Assembly (NCBI GenBank): GCA_016722075.1 | Contig: JADKGW010000001.1 | Coordinates: forward strand, 2,046,001 to 2,110,000 | Direction: 5' to 3' | Length of the DNA stretch: 64,000 bases | From: Candidatus Kouleothrix ribensis | Lineage (GTDB): Bacteria; Chloroflexota; Chloroflexia; Chloroflexales; Roseiflexaceae | Shown: positions 15,830 through 25,328 of the stretch, piece after piece | Layout: every line of letters starts with the position of its first letter | How positions within the stretch are numbered: the first letter of the stretch is position 1 | Made by a program: the position numbers and the translations under genes | The notes under the pieces: generated by a model | The model's input: only the letters and a program-made list of their open reading frames with translations | The model's database searches: none | What the model was told of the DNA's origin: nothing

Positions 15830-17298
15830 AAGGCGATTGGCTCGTCGCCTGTCTCGGGCGTCCGCGTGCGTGGCCGGCGCGGGCGCACCGGGCCGGCCTG
15901 CGCGGCAGGCTGGTCATCGCCGGCGTCTTCAAGGTCGCCAACAGGAGCCTCGCGGTGCTCCTCGGCCGTTCGCATCGCTTGCACGGTGTCGCGGTCCTGG
16001 GCCTCCAGGAGCGCGGAGCGGTCAGGCGGCGCAGCGGCCTCGCGGCGCGCCGGCGGGGTGCGCCGCCGCTCGCCAGCCTCGGCGATCAGGAGGGCGCGAT
16101 GGTCGCCAGCGGCCGGCGTGCCCTGGAGCAGCTCGACGTAGCCGACCTCGACGCGTACCCGGCGGCCGGTGAGCAGACGCTGCTGCGCGCGGGCGATCTG
16201 GCGCTCCAGCGCCTCGGCGCTCAGCGGCTGCTGGCGTGCGCCGGCGGCCTGCCCCTGGCGACTCTCGCGCTGGGCGCGCGCCTGAGCGGCCTGGCGCTGC
16301 TGCACGAGATCGGCATTGCGGGTCTCGAACCGAGTGCGCGTGCGCTGGAGCGCCGTCTGCACCGTCGCGTCCTCGAGCGCGGCGCGGGGCAGCCGGAAGG
16401 TCGCCGGGCTCAGGCGGCCCTCGATGCGCACCTTGTTGCCCGGGCGCAGCAGCGCGTCGCTGCCGGGGATGATCTCCTCGTCGGCGCTGATCAGCACCTC
16501 GACCGGGATCGACTTCACCACGGGCCGCACCGCGCGGCCGAAGCTCCCCGCCAGCACCGCGCGGTAGCGCAGCGTCACCCCGGCGTCGTGCTCGACCAGC
16601 GTGCGCCGGTCGCCGTACTGCCGAGCGTAGACCCGCGGCCGATCGACGACCTCGCCTTCGAGCTGCACCCAGGCCAGATCGGGCACGTCGTCGCCGATCT
16701 CCTGCACCCCGAGCACATCGATGCGAATGTCCCAGGTGCGCCGGCCGATGTCGTAGGCGTCGCGCTGGAAGCGGCGGTCGTAGTACTCCTCCATGCCCAG
16801 CGGGCCGAGCAGCGCGATGCGCTGGCCGTCGATGAGGAGGTGCTCGGCGCGGGCGCGCACCGCGTCGCTCATAGTGATCGGGAGGCGGTAGCTGGTGCGC
16901 GCGGCGCTCTGCGCATCGCCGACGACCTCGTTGATACTCAGCTCGTAGCGATACTCGGCGGCGCCCAACTCGGTGAAGATCCGCCGGCCCTCACCACAGC
17001 CAGTGGTAACCACACGCACTGTGCCGACCAACACCGTCAGGTTCTTGCTGCGCAGCCGCCCATCCGGCCCGGGCGTCCCGCTCGGCGCACGGTCGCCGTG
17101 CAACGCCGTGTCGAGCATCAGCGCGACGCCGTCGGGGAGCACGAGGCCGTGACCCGTGCGGGCCGGCAGGTCGCCGGCGGCGTTGGGCGCGGGAGGCGGC
17201 TCAGCAGCGATGGGGGCGGCTGCGGGATGAGGTGGAGCACCCGGCGTGACATCCCAGTCCTCGGCCAGCAAACCCTGGCCGGCGCCGTTGGTCGGCAT
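15826..17298 (-). CDS. Unknown 490-residue protein, first gene of the ssb operon
   Basis: 490 residues from ATG 17298, which has AGGAGG upstream; the longer frame to 17391 has no such site. The first 60 residues are Ala/Pro-rich. The middle contains repeated beta-rich stretches (NLTVLVGTVRVVTTG, AWVQLEGEVVDRPRVYARQY, LLRPGNKVRIEGRLSPATF) reminiscent of tandem OB folds. Residues about 335-390 are Gln/Arg/Ala-rich and probably a helical linker, and the C-terminus is charged and disordered-looking. I suspect a single-strand DNA-binding or replication-accessory protein, but this rests on context and fold impression only. Confidence 0.65.
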   Translation of the reverse strand: MPTNGAGQGLLAEDWDVTPGAPPHPAAAPIAAEPPPAPNAAGDLPARTGHGLVLPDGVALMLDTALHGDRAPSGTPGPDGRLRSKNLTVLVGTVRVVTTGCGEGRRIFTELGAAEYRYELSINEVVGDAQSAARTSYRLPITMSDAVRARAEHLLIDGQRIALLGPLGMEEYYDRRFQRDAYDIGRRTWDIRIDVLGVQEIGDDVPDLAWVQLEGEVVDRPRVYARQYGDRRTLVEHDAGVTLRYRAVLAGSFGRAVRPVVKSIPVEVLISADEEIIPGSDALLRPGNKVRIEGRLSPATFRLPRAALEDATVQTALQRTRTRFETRNADLVQQRQAAQARAQRESRQGQAAGARQQPLSAEALERQIARAQQRLLTGRRVRVEVGYVELLQGTPAAGDHRALLIAEAGERRRTPPARREAAAPPDRSALLEAQDRDTVQAMRTAEEHREAPVGDLEDAGDDQPAAQAGPVRPRRPRTRTPETGDEPIAL

Positions 17299-17565
17299 TG
17301 TCGTCCTCCTGGCAGTGCGCAGCGGATGAGGAGGGCGCTGCGGAACGGATGAGCCTGGAGGTATCATCGGCGCTTTGGGGCAGGAGTGCATCAGTAGGAG
17401 GTAAGGATTAGGGATAGGACATATTGTCCTACCGCAAGAGGGGGCACCGGCCCCGTGACGCCTGCCAGGGCGACAGGGTAGGATCGGTGCATGTCGTCTG
17501 ACATGTGCGCTGGTGGCCGATGGGCCTGCGCATCAAGCATGCAGCGCTTCTGGAAGGAGATCGGT

Positions 17566-18153
17566 ATGGGCAACAGCGGCTTTGTGCGCAGCGCCGGCGC
17601 GTGGCTGATCGCCGGCTCGCTCCTCGGCATCGGCATTGGCATGAAGGAGGCCTTCGCGCCCACGCCCTTCGGGACGCTCGAGAATGCCATCATGCAAGGG
17701 ATCGTGATCGTCGCCAACACGCTCACCCTGGTCGGCGTGGTCGGGCTGGCGCGCTCCGGCGCGGCAGGGGAAGGGTGGCTCGCGCGGGTCGGCCTGGGCA
17801 TTGCGCTGGTGGCCAGCGCCCTGTTTCTCCCGTTCGAGGTATTGGTCGCGATCAACCTGGAGCTTGGCGGCGCACTGCTGGGCCTGAGCGCGTTGGCGCA
17901 GGGGCTCGGCCTGCTGCTTGCCGGCATCGCCGCGCTGCGTGCCGGGCACTGGGATGGCTGGCGCCGCTTCACCCCGCTGCTCTGCGGGCTCTACACCTTC
18001 CTCGTGCTCATCCCCGCCCTGGCCCTGAGCCCCACGGGCTACAACGCCTGGTCCCTGGCCGGCTGGCAGATCCCGTTCGCCCTGCTCGGCGTGGCGCTGT
18101 ACCAGCAGGGTGCGATCCCCGAGCAGCGCGTGGCTGCTGGCAGGGCGGCATGA
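17566..18153 (+). CDS. Multi-pass membrane protein
   Basis: 195 residues with about six hydrophobic segments (GAWLIAGSLLGIGIGM, GIVIVANTLTLVGVVGLA, VGLGIALVASALFLPFEVLV, LLGLSALAQGLGLLLAGIAA, LLCGLYTFLVLIPALAL, WQIPFALLGVALY). GGAAGGAG precedes ATG 17566. It starts a plus-strand run of membrane genes reaching the two-component system at 19.8 kb. Function unknown. Confidence 0.7.
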   Translation: MGNSGFVRSAGAWLIAGSLLGIGIGMKEAFAPTPFGTLENAIMQGIVIVANTLTLVGVVGLARSGAAGEGWLARVGLGIALVASALFLPFEVLVAINLELGGALLGLSALAQGLGLLLAGIAALRAGHWDGWRRFTPLLCGLYTFLVLIPALALSPTGYNAWSLAGWQIPFALLGVALYQQGAIPEQRVAAGRAA

Positions 18154-18196
18154 GGAACCTGGAGCCGCAGTAGCATCAACTGACGGGAGGGACCCG

Positions 18197-18793
18197 ATGA
18201 ACCGATCACTGGTTCGCAGCACGCTGCTTGGCGCGGGCCTGGGCCTGGCGTGGGGGGCGGGGTGGCGCGGCTGGATGGCCGTACTTGCCGGCCAGGCGTC
18301 GCGCTTCACCTGGTCGGGAACCTTCGTCGGTGTCCTGCTCCCCGCCACCCTGGTCGGCGCGGCGCTCGGCTGGGCCGAGCACGCCCGGCACAGCGACGAC
18401 ACAGGCCGCCGGCGCTGGATAGCGCTCACGCCACTGCTCTTCGTGCTCGCGCCGGCGCTGGTGCAGCCCGACTTCGTGGCGCAGCTGCGGTCCGGGCTGG
18501 GCACCGGGGCGATCGCCACCGCGCTGATCGGAATGCTGGGTGGCTATGCGATTGCCGGGCGTGGGCCGCGCTGGGTGGTTCTGCTTGCCCGCATCCTGAT
18601 CGCGGTGCTGGTCGCCGCGACGATCGGCGGCGCCTTACTCGCCGCCGCCGAGCCGCGCCAGGCCGCGACGGCGCCGTCGGGCGCCTACCTGGCACTGACC
18701 TTCCTGGCCTTCTCCAGCCTGCTGGCCTGGGCCTGCGCCATACCCCACTTGCCTGCACCGCAGACCGGAAACACGAATGATCGCCGGCAGTAG
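18197..18793 (+). CDS. Multi-pass membrane protein
   Basis: 198 residues, about five hydrophobic segments, GGGAGG before ATG 18197. It lies 43 bases after the previous membrane gene and 16 bases before the cupredoxin gene, consistent with one operon. No motif points to a substrate. Confidence 0.7.
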   Translation: MNRSLVRSTLLGAGLGLAWGAGWRGWMAVLAGQASRFTWSGTFVGVLLPATLVGAALGWAEHARHSDDTGRRRWIALTPLLFVLAPALVQPDFVAQLRSGLGTGAIATALIGMLGGYAIAGRGPRWVVLLARILIAVLVAATIGGALLAAAEPRQAATAPSGAYLALTFLAFSSLLAWACAIPHLPAPQTGNTNDRRQ

Positions 18794-18809
18794 CCGGCAG
18801 GAGCACCCT

Positions 18810-19598
18810 ATGGATACATCGCTCACCGCCAATGAAACTCGTCAAGGGACGCGGCTGCCCGCCCTGCGCGCGGTCATAGTCACGGGGCTGGTCGGCAACG
18901 TGATCGCCTTCACCGTGCTGCAGGTGCTTGTCCTACGTGCGCTCATCCCAGAGCTAGCGATCATTCTGGTCCTCACGCTCATCATCGCCGGGGTGTGCGC
19001 CACACGCTGGCGCTGGGCGCCGCACCTCGTGGTGCTCTGGGCGGTGCTGTCGGTCATCCCGGGCCTCGAGCCCTACTGGTACGATCTGACCCACCCAGCC
19101 GAGACCGGCACGTTTATCGCGGATCTCACCGGCCTGGCCATGCTCTTTGTCGCTGTCGTGGCGAGCATCGCTGCGATCCGCGCTGGCGCGCCCGCCGTCG
19201 CCGCCGGGTATACGCCCGGCTGGCTCAGGGGCTTCCTGCGCGGCACGGCGACCTTTGTGCTTGGCGCGAGCCTGGTGGCGACCATTCCCACGCCGAACGC
19301 CGGCGTGAGCGCTGAGGCGCTGGCGCAGCTGCCGGCGCTGGTCGCCGGGCGCTACACCTTCGACCAGGCTAAGCTGCACGCCAGGGTCGGCGAGACGATC
19401 GCACTGCGGCTGGAGAACACCGACACCATGGTCCACTCGTTCGACATCGACGCCTTCGATGTCCACGTGTCGCTGCCAACCAGCACACCGGCGCTGGCGA
19501 TCTTTACGGCGACGACACCCGGCAGCTACACCTTCTACTGCCGTATCCCCGGCCACACCGAGGCCGGCATGGTTGGTACGCTGATCGTCGAGCCATAG
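18810..19598 (+). CDS. Membrane-anchored cupredoxin-domain protein
   Basis: 262 residues. Four or five membrane segments fill residues 20-175. The last 85 residues form a cupredoxin: a mononuclear copper site is suggested by His in DTMVHSFDID, then Cys, His and Met in YTFYCRIPGHTEAGMVG, the C-x5-H-x4-M spacing of blue copper proteins. It is likely a redox or copper-binding protein outside the membrane. GGCAGGAG lies before the ATG. Confidence 0.8.
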   Translation: MDTSLTANETRQGTRLPALRAVIVTGLVGNVIAFTVLQVLVLRALIPELAIILVLTLIIAGVCATRWRWAPHLVVLWAVLSVIPGLEPYWYDLTHPAETGTFIADLTGLAMLFVAVVASIAAIRAGAPAVAAGYTPGWLRGFLRGTATFVLGASLVATIPTPNAGVSAEALAQLPALVAGRYTFDQAKLHARVGETIALRLENTDTMVHSFDIDAFDVHVSLPTSTPALAIFTATTPGSYTFYCRIPGHTEAGMVGTLIVEP

Positions 19599-19764
19599 CA
19601 CGATGCGGCGAATCGGTGGCATCCGGCAGTAGATTGTACGCTGGTCATGGTCGTATAATGGATGTCACCGCCTGTCGTTGAGTAGCCTGTTTGATCCAGC
19701 GACACACCGTCGCCTGGGCGGAGCATGGATAACGCATGCGAGCGATGAACGAAGCGAGCCGGCG

Positions 19765-21906
19765 ATGACACCGCAACCGACCGCAGCGAACCTAGCAGCC
19801 TGGGCAGACCGGCCGCATCAGGGCACTAACCGCCTGTATGGTCGCTGGCTTGTCGCAGCAAGGATAGTCTGGCTGAGCCTGGCGGGGCTCGCCCTGGTCG
19901 TCCTGGCCGTCGCCCTGCCAGTCTTCTTCCAGGCGGTGCGCGTGGTTCGCACGCCCGAGGCGGCGGTGCCGGGGCAACTTCCCCCCGCCGATATCGTGCT
20001 ACTCCAGCAGTGGAGCGTATCGCTCGATGTCTACGCGGCCTACCAGACCGGCCTGATCGCCGTGTTTGCGCTGGTCTTTCTGGCTGCCGGGGCGCTGCTC
20101 TTCCAGCGCCGCTCCGACGACCGGATCGCCCTGCTCGTCTCGCTCTGGCTGGTGCTGATCGGCGTGACCGGCAACCCGCTGCTCGATCCGCTGATCCGCG
20201 ACTACCCCGCCTGGCAGACGCCGGTCAGGTTTCTGCAGGGCGCGGCGATCGGCTGCTTCCCGATCTTCACCTACCTGTTCCCCGACGGACGCTTCGTCCC
20301 GCGCTGGACGCGCATCCTTGCAATCACCTGGGTCGTCTGGATCGTGGTCGGGCCGTTCACGCCCTTCACGGTCGGGGACTTCACCGGCGCCTCAGCGCTC
20401 TGGTTTGGTGTGCTGATCCCCGTATCGATGGGCGTCGGGCTGACCGCCCAGGTCTACCGCTATCGCCGCATCTCCAGCCAGGACGAGCGGCTGCAGGCCC
20501 GCTGGGTGTTGTTCGGCTTCGGCGTGGTCGCGCTGGGCTTTCTGCTCTACGGCGCACTGCCGCTGCTTGTCCCGACGCTGCGCGAGCCGACCCTGGCCCG
20601 GGTGCTGTTCCTCAACTTCAGCGAGACCGTGCTGCTGGTGATACCCTGGTTTGTGTTGCTGACCAGCGTCGGCATCGCCATCCTGCGCTACCGGCTGTAC
20701 GATATCGATCTGGTCATCAACCGGACGCTGGTCTATGGCACGCTCAGCGCCGGGGTCATTGGGCTGTACGTGCTGGTGGTCGGCGGGCTCGGCACGCTCT
20801 TCCAGTCGAGCGGTAACCTCGCCCTCGCGCTGCTGGCTACCGGGCTCGCCGCGCTGCTGGTCCAGCCGCTGCGGGCGAGTCTGCAGCGGCGCGTGAACCG
20901 GCTGATGTACGGCGAGCGGGATGACCCCTACGTGGTGCTCTCACGCCTGAGCCAGCAACTGAAGACGACCCTCGCACCCGACACGGTGCTTCCTGGCGTT
21001 ACCGCGACGGTGGCGCAGACGCTCAAACTGCCGTATGTCGCCCTCGCCGTCCAGCGCGGTGAGCGGCTGGAGGTGGTGGCATCAGCCGGGGAGTCGGTCG
21101 GCGATCCGATGGCGCTGCCGCTGGTCTACCAGGCAGAGGGGATCGGGCAGCTGCTGGTCGCGCCCCGTGCGCCTGGCGAGGCCTTCACGCCGGCGGAGCG
21201 CCGGCTGCTGGAAGATATCGCTCTGCAGTCCGGGGCCGCTCTCCACGCCATCCGGCTGACGGCCGACCTCCAGCGCTCGCGTGAGCAGCTCGTCGCGGCG
21301 CGCGAGGAGGAGCGCCGCCGCCTGCGGCGCGACCTGCACGACGGGCTTGGCCCGCAGCTGGCCAGCCTGACGCTCACCATCGCGGCGGCGCGCGAGCTGC
21401 TCCGCCGCGATCCGCAGGCGGCCGATCAGCTGCTCGGCGAGCTGACCACCCACGCGCAGGCCGCGATCGCCGACATCCGGCGGATCGTCTACGACTTGCG
21501 CCCGCCGGCCCTCGACGACCTGGGGCTGCTGCTGGCGCTGCGCGAGCAGGCGGCGGCGTACCAGCAAGCTGGATTGCAGATCACGATCGACGTTCCGGAG
21601 CAGCTGCCGGCGCTCCCGGCGGCGGTCGAAGTCGCCGCATACCGGATTGTGCAGGAGGCGGTCACGAACGTCGTGCGCCACGCCAGCGCGCAGTACTGTG
21701 TCGTCCGTCTGCACATCGACAACGGTCTGTGGGTCGAGATCCAGGACGACGGTCGCGGCCTGCCGGCGACCCGGCGAAGTGGTGTTGGGTTGACCTCCAT
21801 CCGCGAGCGCACCACGGAGCTGGGCGGGACGCTCACGATCGAGTCGGCGGCAGGGAAGGGGACGCAGGTGCGTGTCTGGTTGCCGCTGACGAAGGAGCGC
21901 CAATGA
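19765..21906 (+). CDS. NarL-type sensor histidine kinase
   Basis: 713 residues from ATG 19765; an in-frame TTG at 19678 would add 29 residues. The N-terminal 330 residues hold about eight membrane segments, then RYRLYDIDLVINRTLVYGTL, typical of Chloroflexota membrane kinases. A GAF-like domain spans about 390-500, HisKA_3 follows with phospho-acceptor His in RLRRDLHDGLGPQL, and the ATPase domain has the N box EAVTNVVRHA and G box QDDGRGLP. It overlaps the response regulator gene by ATGA. The signal is unknown; the neighbouring membrane and copper proteins are candidates for its regulon. Confidence 0.9.
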   Translation: MTPQPTAANLAAWADRPHQGTNRLYGRWLVAARIVWLSLAGLALVVLAVALPVFFQAVRVVRTPEAAVPGQLPPADIVLLQQWSVSLDVYAAYQTGLIAVFALVFLAAGALLFQRRSDDRIALLVSLWLVLIGVTGNPLLDPLIRDYPAWQTPVRFLQGAAIGCFPIFTYLFPDGRFVPRWTRILAITWVVWIVVGPFTPFTVGDFTGASALWFGVLIPVSMGVGLTAQVYRYRRISSQDERLQARWVLFGFGVVALGFLLYGALPLLVPTLREPTLARVLFLNFSETVLLVIPWFVLLTSVGIAILRYRLYDIDLVINRTLVYGTLSAGVIGLYVLVVGGLGTLFQSSGNLALALLATGLAALLVQPLRASLQRRVNRLMYGERDDPYVVLSRLSQQLKTTLAPDTVLPGVTATVAQTLKLPYVALAVQRGERLEVVASAGESVGDPMALPLVYQAEGIGQLLVAPRAPGEAFTPAERRLLEDIALQSGAALHAIRLTADLQRSREQLVAAREEERRRLRRDLHDGLGPQLASLTLTIAAARELLRRDPQAADQLLGELTTHAQAAIADIRRIVYDLRPPALDDLGLLLALREQAAAYQQAGLQITIDVPEQLPALPAAVEVAAYRIVQEAVTNVVRHASAQYCVVRLHIDNGLWVEIQDDGRGLPATRRSGVGLTSIRERTTELGGTLTIESAAGKGTQVRVWLPLTKERQ

Positions 21907-22580
21907 TACCGATCCGTATTCTGATCGCCGATGATCACCCAGTGTTTCGCTTCGGGTTGCGGGCGCTGCTGAATGCGATGCCCGACACTGAGGTGGTCGG
22001 CGACGCGACGACCGGGGAGGCGGCGATTGCCCTCGCGGCGGAGGCGAGACCCGATGTGGTGCTGATGGACATCACCATGCCGGGGATCGGCGGCATCGAG
22101 GCCGTGCGCCGGATCTGTGCCGCCCAGCCGGAGGTGCGCGTGCTGATGGTGACGATGCTCGAGGATGACTCGGTCTTCGCGGCGCTGCGCGCCGGCGCCC
22201 GCGGCTATGTCGTCAAGGGCACTGAGCCGGCCGAGGTGTTGCGCGCCATCCGCGCCGTTGCCGATGGTGAGGCAATCTTCAGCCCCAGCATCGCCGAGCG
22301 GATGCTGCACTACTTCGCCACGCAGCCGGTTGCGCCGCGCGAGACGGCGCAGGTGAGCCACGATCTGGCTTTCGCGGCATTGACCGAGCGCGAGCGCGCG
22401 GTGCTGGAGCTGATCGCCGGCGGGCTGACGAATAGCGCGATCGCCGAGCGACTGGTGATCAGCCCCAAGACCGTACGGAACTACATCACCGAGATCTTCA
22501 GCAAGCTGCAAGTGGCCGACCGCGCCCAGGCGATCATTCTGGCGCGGGATGCCGGGCTGGGCGGTGGCGCGCCCCAGTGA
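21903..22580 (+). CDS. NarL/FixJ-family response regulator
   Basis: 225 residues. Receiver: IRILIADDHPVFRFGLRALL with acidic pair, phospho-acceptor in DVVLMDITMPG, and K in YVVKG. C-terminal LuxR-type helix-turn-helix: LTERERAVLELIAGGLTNSAIAERL, KTVRNYITEIFSKL. Its ATG overlaps the kinase stop, so the two are translated together and form a cognate pair. Confidence 0.93.
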   Translation: MIPIRILIADDHPVFRFGLRALLNAMPDTEVVGDATTGEAAIALAAEARPDVVLMDITMPGIGGIEAVRRICAAQPEVRVLMVTMLEDDSVFAALRAGARGYVVKGTEPAEVLRAIRAVADGEAIFSPSIAERMLHYFATQPVAPRETAQVSHDLAFAALTERERAVLELIAGGLTNSAIAERLVISPKTVRNYITEIFSKLQVADRAQAIILARDAGLGGGAPQ

Positions 22581-22661
22581 CGGCGCTGGCTGGTTCATTT
22601 CACGAGGGAGAAGCGCGGTGCTGAGAGCACTACCGCTGCTGCGCTGATCCCTGAGGGGGCT

Positions 22662-23057
22662 ATGATGGGCGTCCCGCTGCAATTCCGCCTCGCCGCGCTG
22701 CTGCTGTGGCTCAGCGGAGCAGGCTTTGGTTTGCCGTGCATCCAGGCGATTGCCAATCTGCTCAGCGGCCGCGATATCCCGTACATCATGGGATTTCCGG
22801 CGTATGGTCGCGGCCCATTCGAGCGCTACGGCCTGCCAACAACCGTGCCGTTGCTGGTCGGTTTCCTCGCGGTGTGCCTGCTGGAATGCCTGTCGGGCAG
22901 GCTGGTCTGGCGCGGCAATCGGCGCGGCGCCATCCTGGCCCTGCTCCTCCTGCCGGCAGGCGCGGTGTACTGGTTGGGCTTCGCGCTCCCGTTCGGGCCG
23001 ATCTTCGCCCTTGTACGCACGTTCCTGATCGTGCAGCGGTGGAACAGCCTTACGTAA
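22662..23057 (+). CDS. Small membrane protein
   Basis: 131 residues with three or four hydrophobic segments (LAALLLWLSGAGFGLPCIQA, TVPLLVGFLAVCLLECL, GAILALLLLPAGAVYWLGFA). GAGGGGG precedes the ATG (22662 or 22665). It follows the response regulator by 81 bases. Function unknown. Confidence 0.65.
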   Translation: MMGVPLQFRLAALLLWLSGAGFGLPCIQAIANLLSGRDIPYIMGFPAYGRGPFERYGLPTTVPLLVGFLAVCLLECLSGRLVWRGNRRGAILALLLLPAGAVYWLGFALPFGPIFALVRTFLIVQRWNSLT

Positions 23058-23109
23058 TACCTCAGAAGGCAGATAGATTGCGTCAATGCCAGCACGCGGT
23101 GCAGTCCAT

Positions 23110-23769
23110 TCATCCGCGGAGCACGAGCAAGACGCCGATCAGCACGGGCGGCAGATAGTGGAATGCGGGCAGCGTATCACCCATGATGAGTAGCTGAATG
23201 AGCAGCGCAAGGCTGAAGAGGATCGTCGCCCACGCTGCCCACGCCGGCACGAGCCCGACCTGCAGCAACGACGCTCCATACGCTGCCAGCGCAAGAAAGC
23301 CAATCATGGCTGCGACAAAGAACAGCGCAAATCCCCACTGCGCCAGCGGTTCGTAGTAGGCCGGCACGGCACCGGTTACGCCCGCTGCGTTCATCTCCTC
23401 TGCCGCTGCCACGGTGATAACGCCGCGAAAGGCTGAGAAGATCACCCACAAGACCGTGGCCAGGAGCCAGCCGACCAGGCCAAGGCGCGAGCAGAAGCGC
23501 TCGCCCGCCCCTTCCAGGAGCGTGGTGAGCATGCTCAGCCCAGCCAGGAGGATGACGGCCGCGGCGCCCATCCACACATTGGCCCAGCGCCAGACGAGCG
23601 CATTCGCCGCAACCGCCTGCAGATGCTCAGACACCGGCAGATTGAAGATGCGCATGGTTCCCCTCTCGCCCACGATCGGCAGCGTCCCGCCGATGGCGAA
23701 CGAGATGAAGGACGCAATGAGCACAGCGCCGGTCATGCGCTCCATCGTGAAGAATGGTGATGTTCCCAT
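23110..23769 (-). CDS. Six-helix membrane protein
   Basis: 219 residues from ATG 23769 (MGTSPFFTMERMTGAVL); longer frames upstream have poor composition. About six membrane segments are visible, such as VWRWANVWMGAAAVILLAGL, GLVGWLLATVLWVIFSAF and ATILFSLALLIQLLIMGD. It ends convergent with the gene at 22662-23057. It lies downstream of the cupin gene on the same strand and may be co-transcribed. No family was named with confidence. Confidence 0.65.
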   Translation of the reverse strand: MGTSPFFTMERMTGAVLIASFISFAIGGTLPIVGERGTMRIFNLPVSEHLQAVAANALVWRWANVWMGAAAVILLAGLSMLTTLLEGAGERFCSRLGLVGWLLATVLWVIFSAFRGVITVAAAEEMNAAGVTGAVPAYYEPLAQWGFALFFVAAMIGFLALAAYGASLLQVGLVPAWAAWATILFSLALLIQLLIMGDTLPAFHYLPPVLIGVLLVLRG

Positions 23770-23851
23770 GAGCGCTCCGGTTGCTCCCGCGCCGGCGAGC
23801 CACGCGGGGCAGGGCGATCGATCGCACATACTGCCGCAGCATCGCCTCCGT

Positions 23852-24424
23852 TTATCGGGCGTGCGTCTGCCGTGAATGGGGGTACGCGTACTCTCCTGTG
23901 TACCCGAGCAGCCGCCCGATCGGAGCCAGTGCGCCAAACAGCAGCGTCTGCACGATGCGCGGCGGGCGCGCCAAGATCAGCTCGTCGGGGAAGGTGCGCA
24001 TCACCAGCGCCATCTGAAAGAGATTTGGCAAGCCGGTCTTCGGGTTGACCTTGCCGTCCTGGGCGAGGCCGAAGAAGGACTCGAAGAAGCCCTCGATCCG
24101 CAGCGCGGGCCGCAGATCCACCAGACAGTGCAGCTCCTCATCGCCGGCGTTCCACCAGACATGCGGTGCGCCCCTGGGAACCACGACGGTCTCTCCCGGG
24201 CCGCTGGCGAACTCTTTGCCCGCCACACGGCCACGTAGCGTCCCGGCGATGACCGCAAAGCGCTCCTCCTGGAGCGGGTGAATATGCTCGGCTGCGACGA
24301 AAGCCCCCGGTTGTAAATACAGATCCCCTTGAAACAGCTCACCGCCAGTGTCGTGTGCCGTCTTGCGAATAATGATCTTCTCTCGCGTCACGGGATGTTC
24401 GAGCACGTCACCTGATTTGACCAT
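23852..24424 (-). CDS. Cupin-domain protein
   Basis: 190 residues from ATG 24424, with AGGAGGTGCTCCG upstream. The first 110 residues form a single cupin: AEHIHPLQEERFAVIAG (HxH..E motif) and GETVVVPRGAPHVWWNAGDE (second motif with His). The last 70 residues (FFESFFGLAQDGKVNPKTGL) form a helical tail. It is divergent from a TetR gene 191 bases away and could be that regulator's target. Substrate unknown. Confidence 0.8.
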   Translation of the reverse strand: MVKSGDVLEHPVTREKIIIRKTAHDTGGELFQGDLYLQPGAFVAAEHIHPLQEERFAVIAGTLRGRVAGKEFASGPGETVVVPRGAPHVWWNAGDEELHCLVDLRPALRIEGFFESFFGLAQDGKVNPKTGLPNLFQMALVMRTFPDELILARPPRIVQTLLFGALAPIGRLLGYTGEYAYPHSRQTHAR

Positions 24425-24615
24425 CGGAGCACCTCCTTGCGTATGCTGGTTTGAGAGGACGCTCCTCCCGCAGACCGCCAGGATGTTCGGTAATATCTGA
24501 CCCGTCCTCTTGTCTGACATAGCAACTGGCTGTATAGTATGATCTATCCGTGATATAGTGACATATGGGCATGCACTCTGTCAATGCCGCGCTAATATAT
24601 TTGAAGGAAACGGGC

Positions 24616-25221
24616 ATGACGTTCGGTAAAAGGGGCCGTCCTCCAGAGGACCGGCTGGCGCGCCAGGGCGAGATTTATACTGCGGTTGCGCCATTGATCG
24701 AGCGCGAGGGAGCACGGCGGCTCTCGATGCGGCAGGCGGCGCAGGCGGCCTGCCTGAGTATCGGCGGTCTGTATCACTATTTTCCGACGAAGCGCGAGCT
24801 GGTGTTGCATGGACTGTGTCTAGAAGCCATCTTGAGGCGATGCGAGGACTTCCACGCTCAGTTCGAGCACCTGGTAGAGACAGACCCGCAGCAGTATATC
24901 AAGGAAGGCATTGATCTGATCGTGAGCCACGTCGGATTTTGCCGGCCTGCGCTTCACGCTGCGCTCGAGCTGGGGGCCGAATCGTTCTGGGAGGTGATCG
25001 AGACGTTGCTCACAGGCACGGAGCAGGCGTTCGAGGTCAACTTACAGCGGCAACTTCCAGAGGCGAGCGATCAGGAGGTGCAGCGGTGTGGCCGGGCGAT
25101 CAACCGGGCGCTCTGTGCGGCGCTGCTCGACAAGCGCATCAGCCCCGACGAGTTACGCGATGAACTGCGCATCCTCTTCGACGGCTATGTGAGCCGTGCC
25201 CAGGCACACGCTGCACCCTGA
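24616..25221 (+). CDS. TetR-family regulator
   Basis: 201 residues from ATG 24616. The helix-turn-helix is clear (RRLSMRQAAQAACLSIGGLYHYFPTKRELVLHGL). The ligand-binding part is helical. It is divergent from the cupin gene; the AT-rich stretch 24525-24590 between them is the probable promoter/operator region, although I found no clean palindrome in it. An upstream in-frame ATG at 24565 is possible but lacks a good Shine-Dalgarno. Confidence 0.85.
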   Translation: MTFGKRGRPPEDRLARQGEIYTAVAPLIEREGARRLSMRQAAQAACLSIGGLYHYFPTKRELVLHGLCLEAILRRCEDFHAQFEHLVETDPQQYIKEGIDLIVSHVGFCRPALHAALELGAESFWEVIETLLTGTEQAFEVNLQRQLPEASDQEVQRCGRAINRALCAALLDKRISPDELRDELRILFDGYVSRAQAHAAP

Positions 25222-25328
25222 TCAAAACCCGCACCGACGCCAGAACCACTCTCTCTGCTCGTATCAAAGCCAAGCTCGAAAGAACAGCGCTGTGGTCGCC
25301 ACGCGAGCATACCGCCTGCGGTGATCGA

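Noticed and set aside
15955..17352. A 465-residue plus-strand frame opposite the 490-residue gene
   Set aside because: The minus-strand gene has AGGAGG, GTGA coupling to the next gene and reasonable composition. The plus frame is an Arg/Ala/Leu-rich shadow.
21489..22682. A 397-residue minus-strand frame over the kinase-regulator junction
   Set aside because: It overlaps two well-supported two-component genes and has shadow composition.
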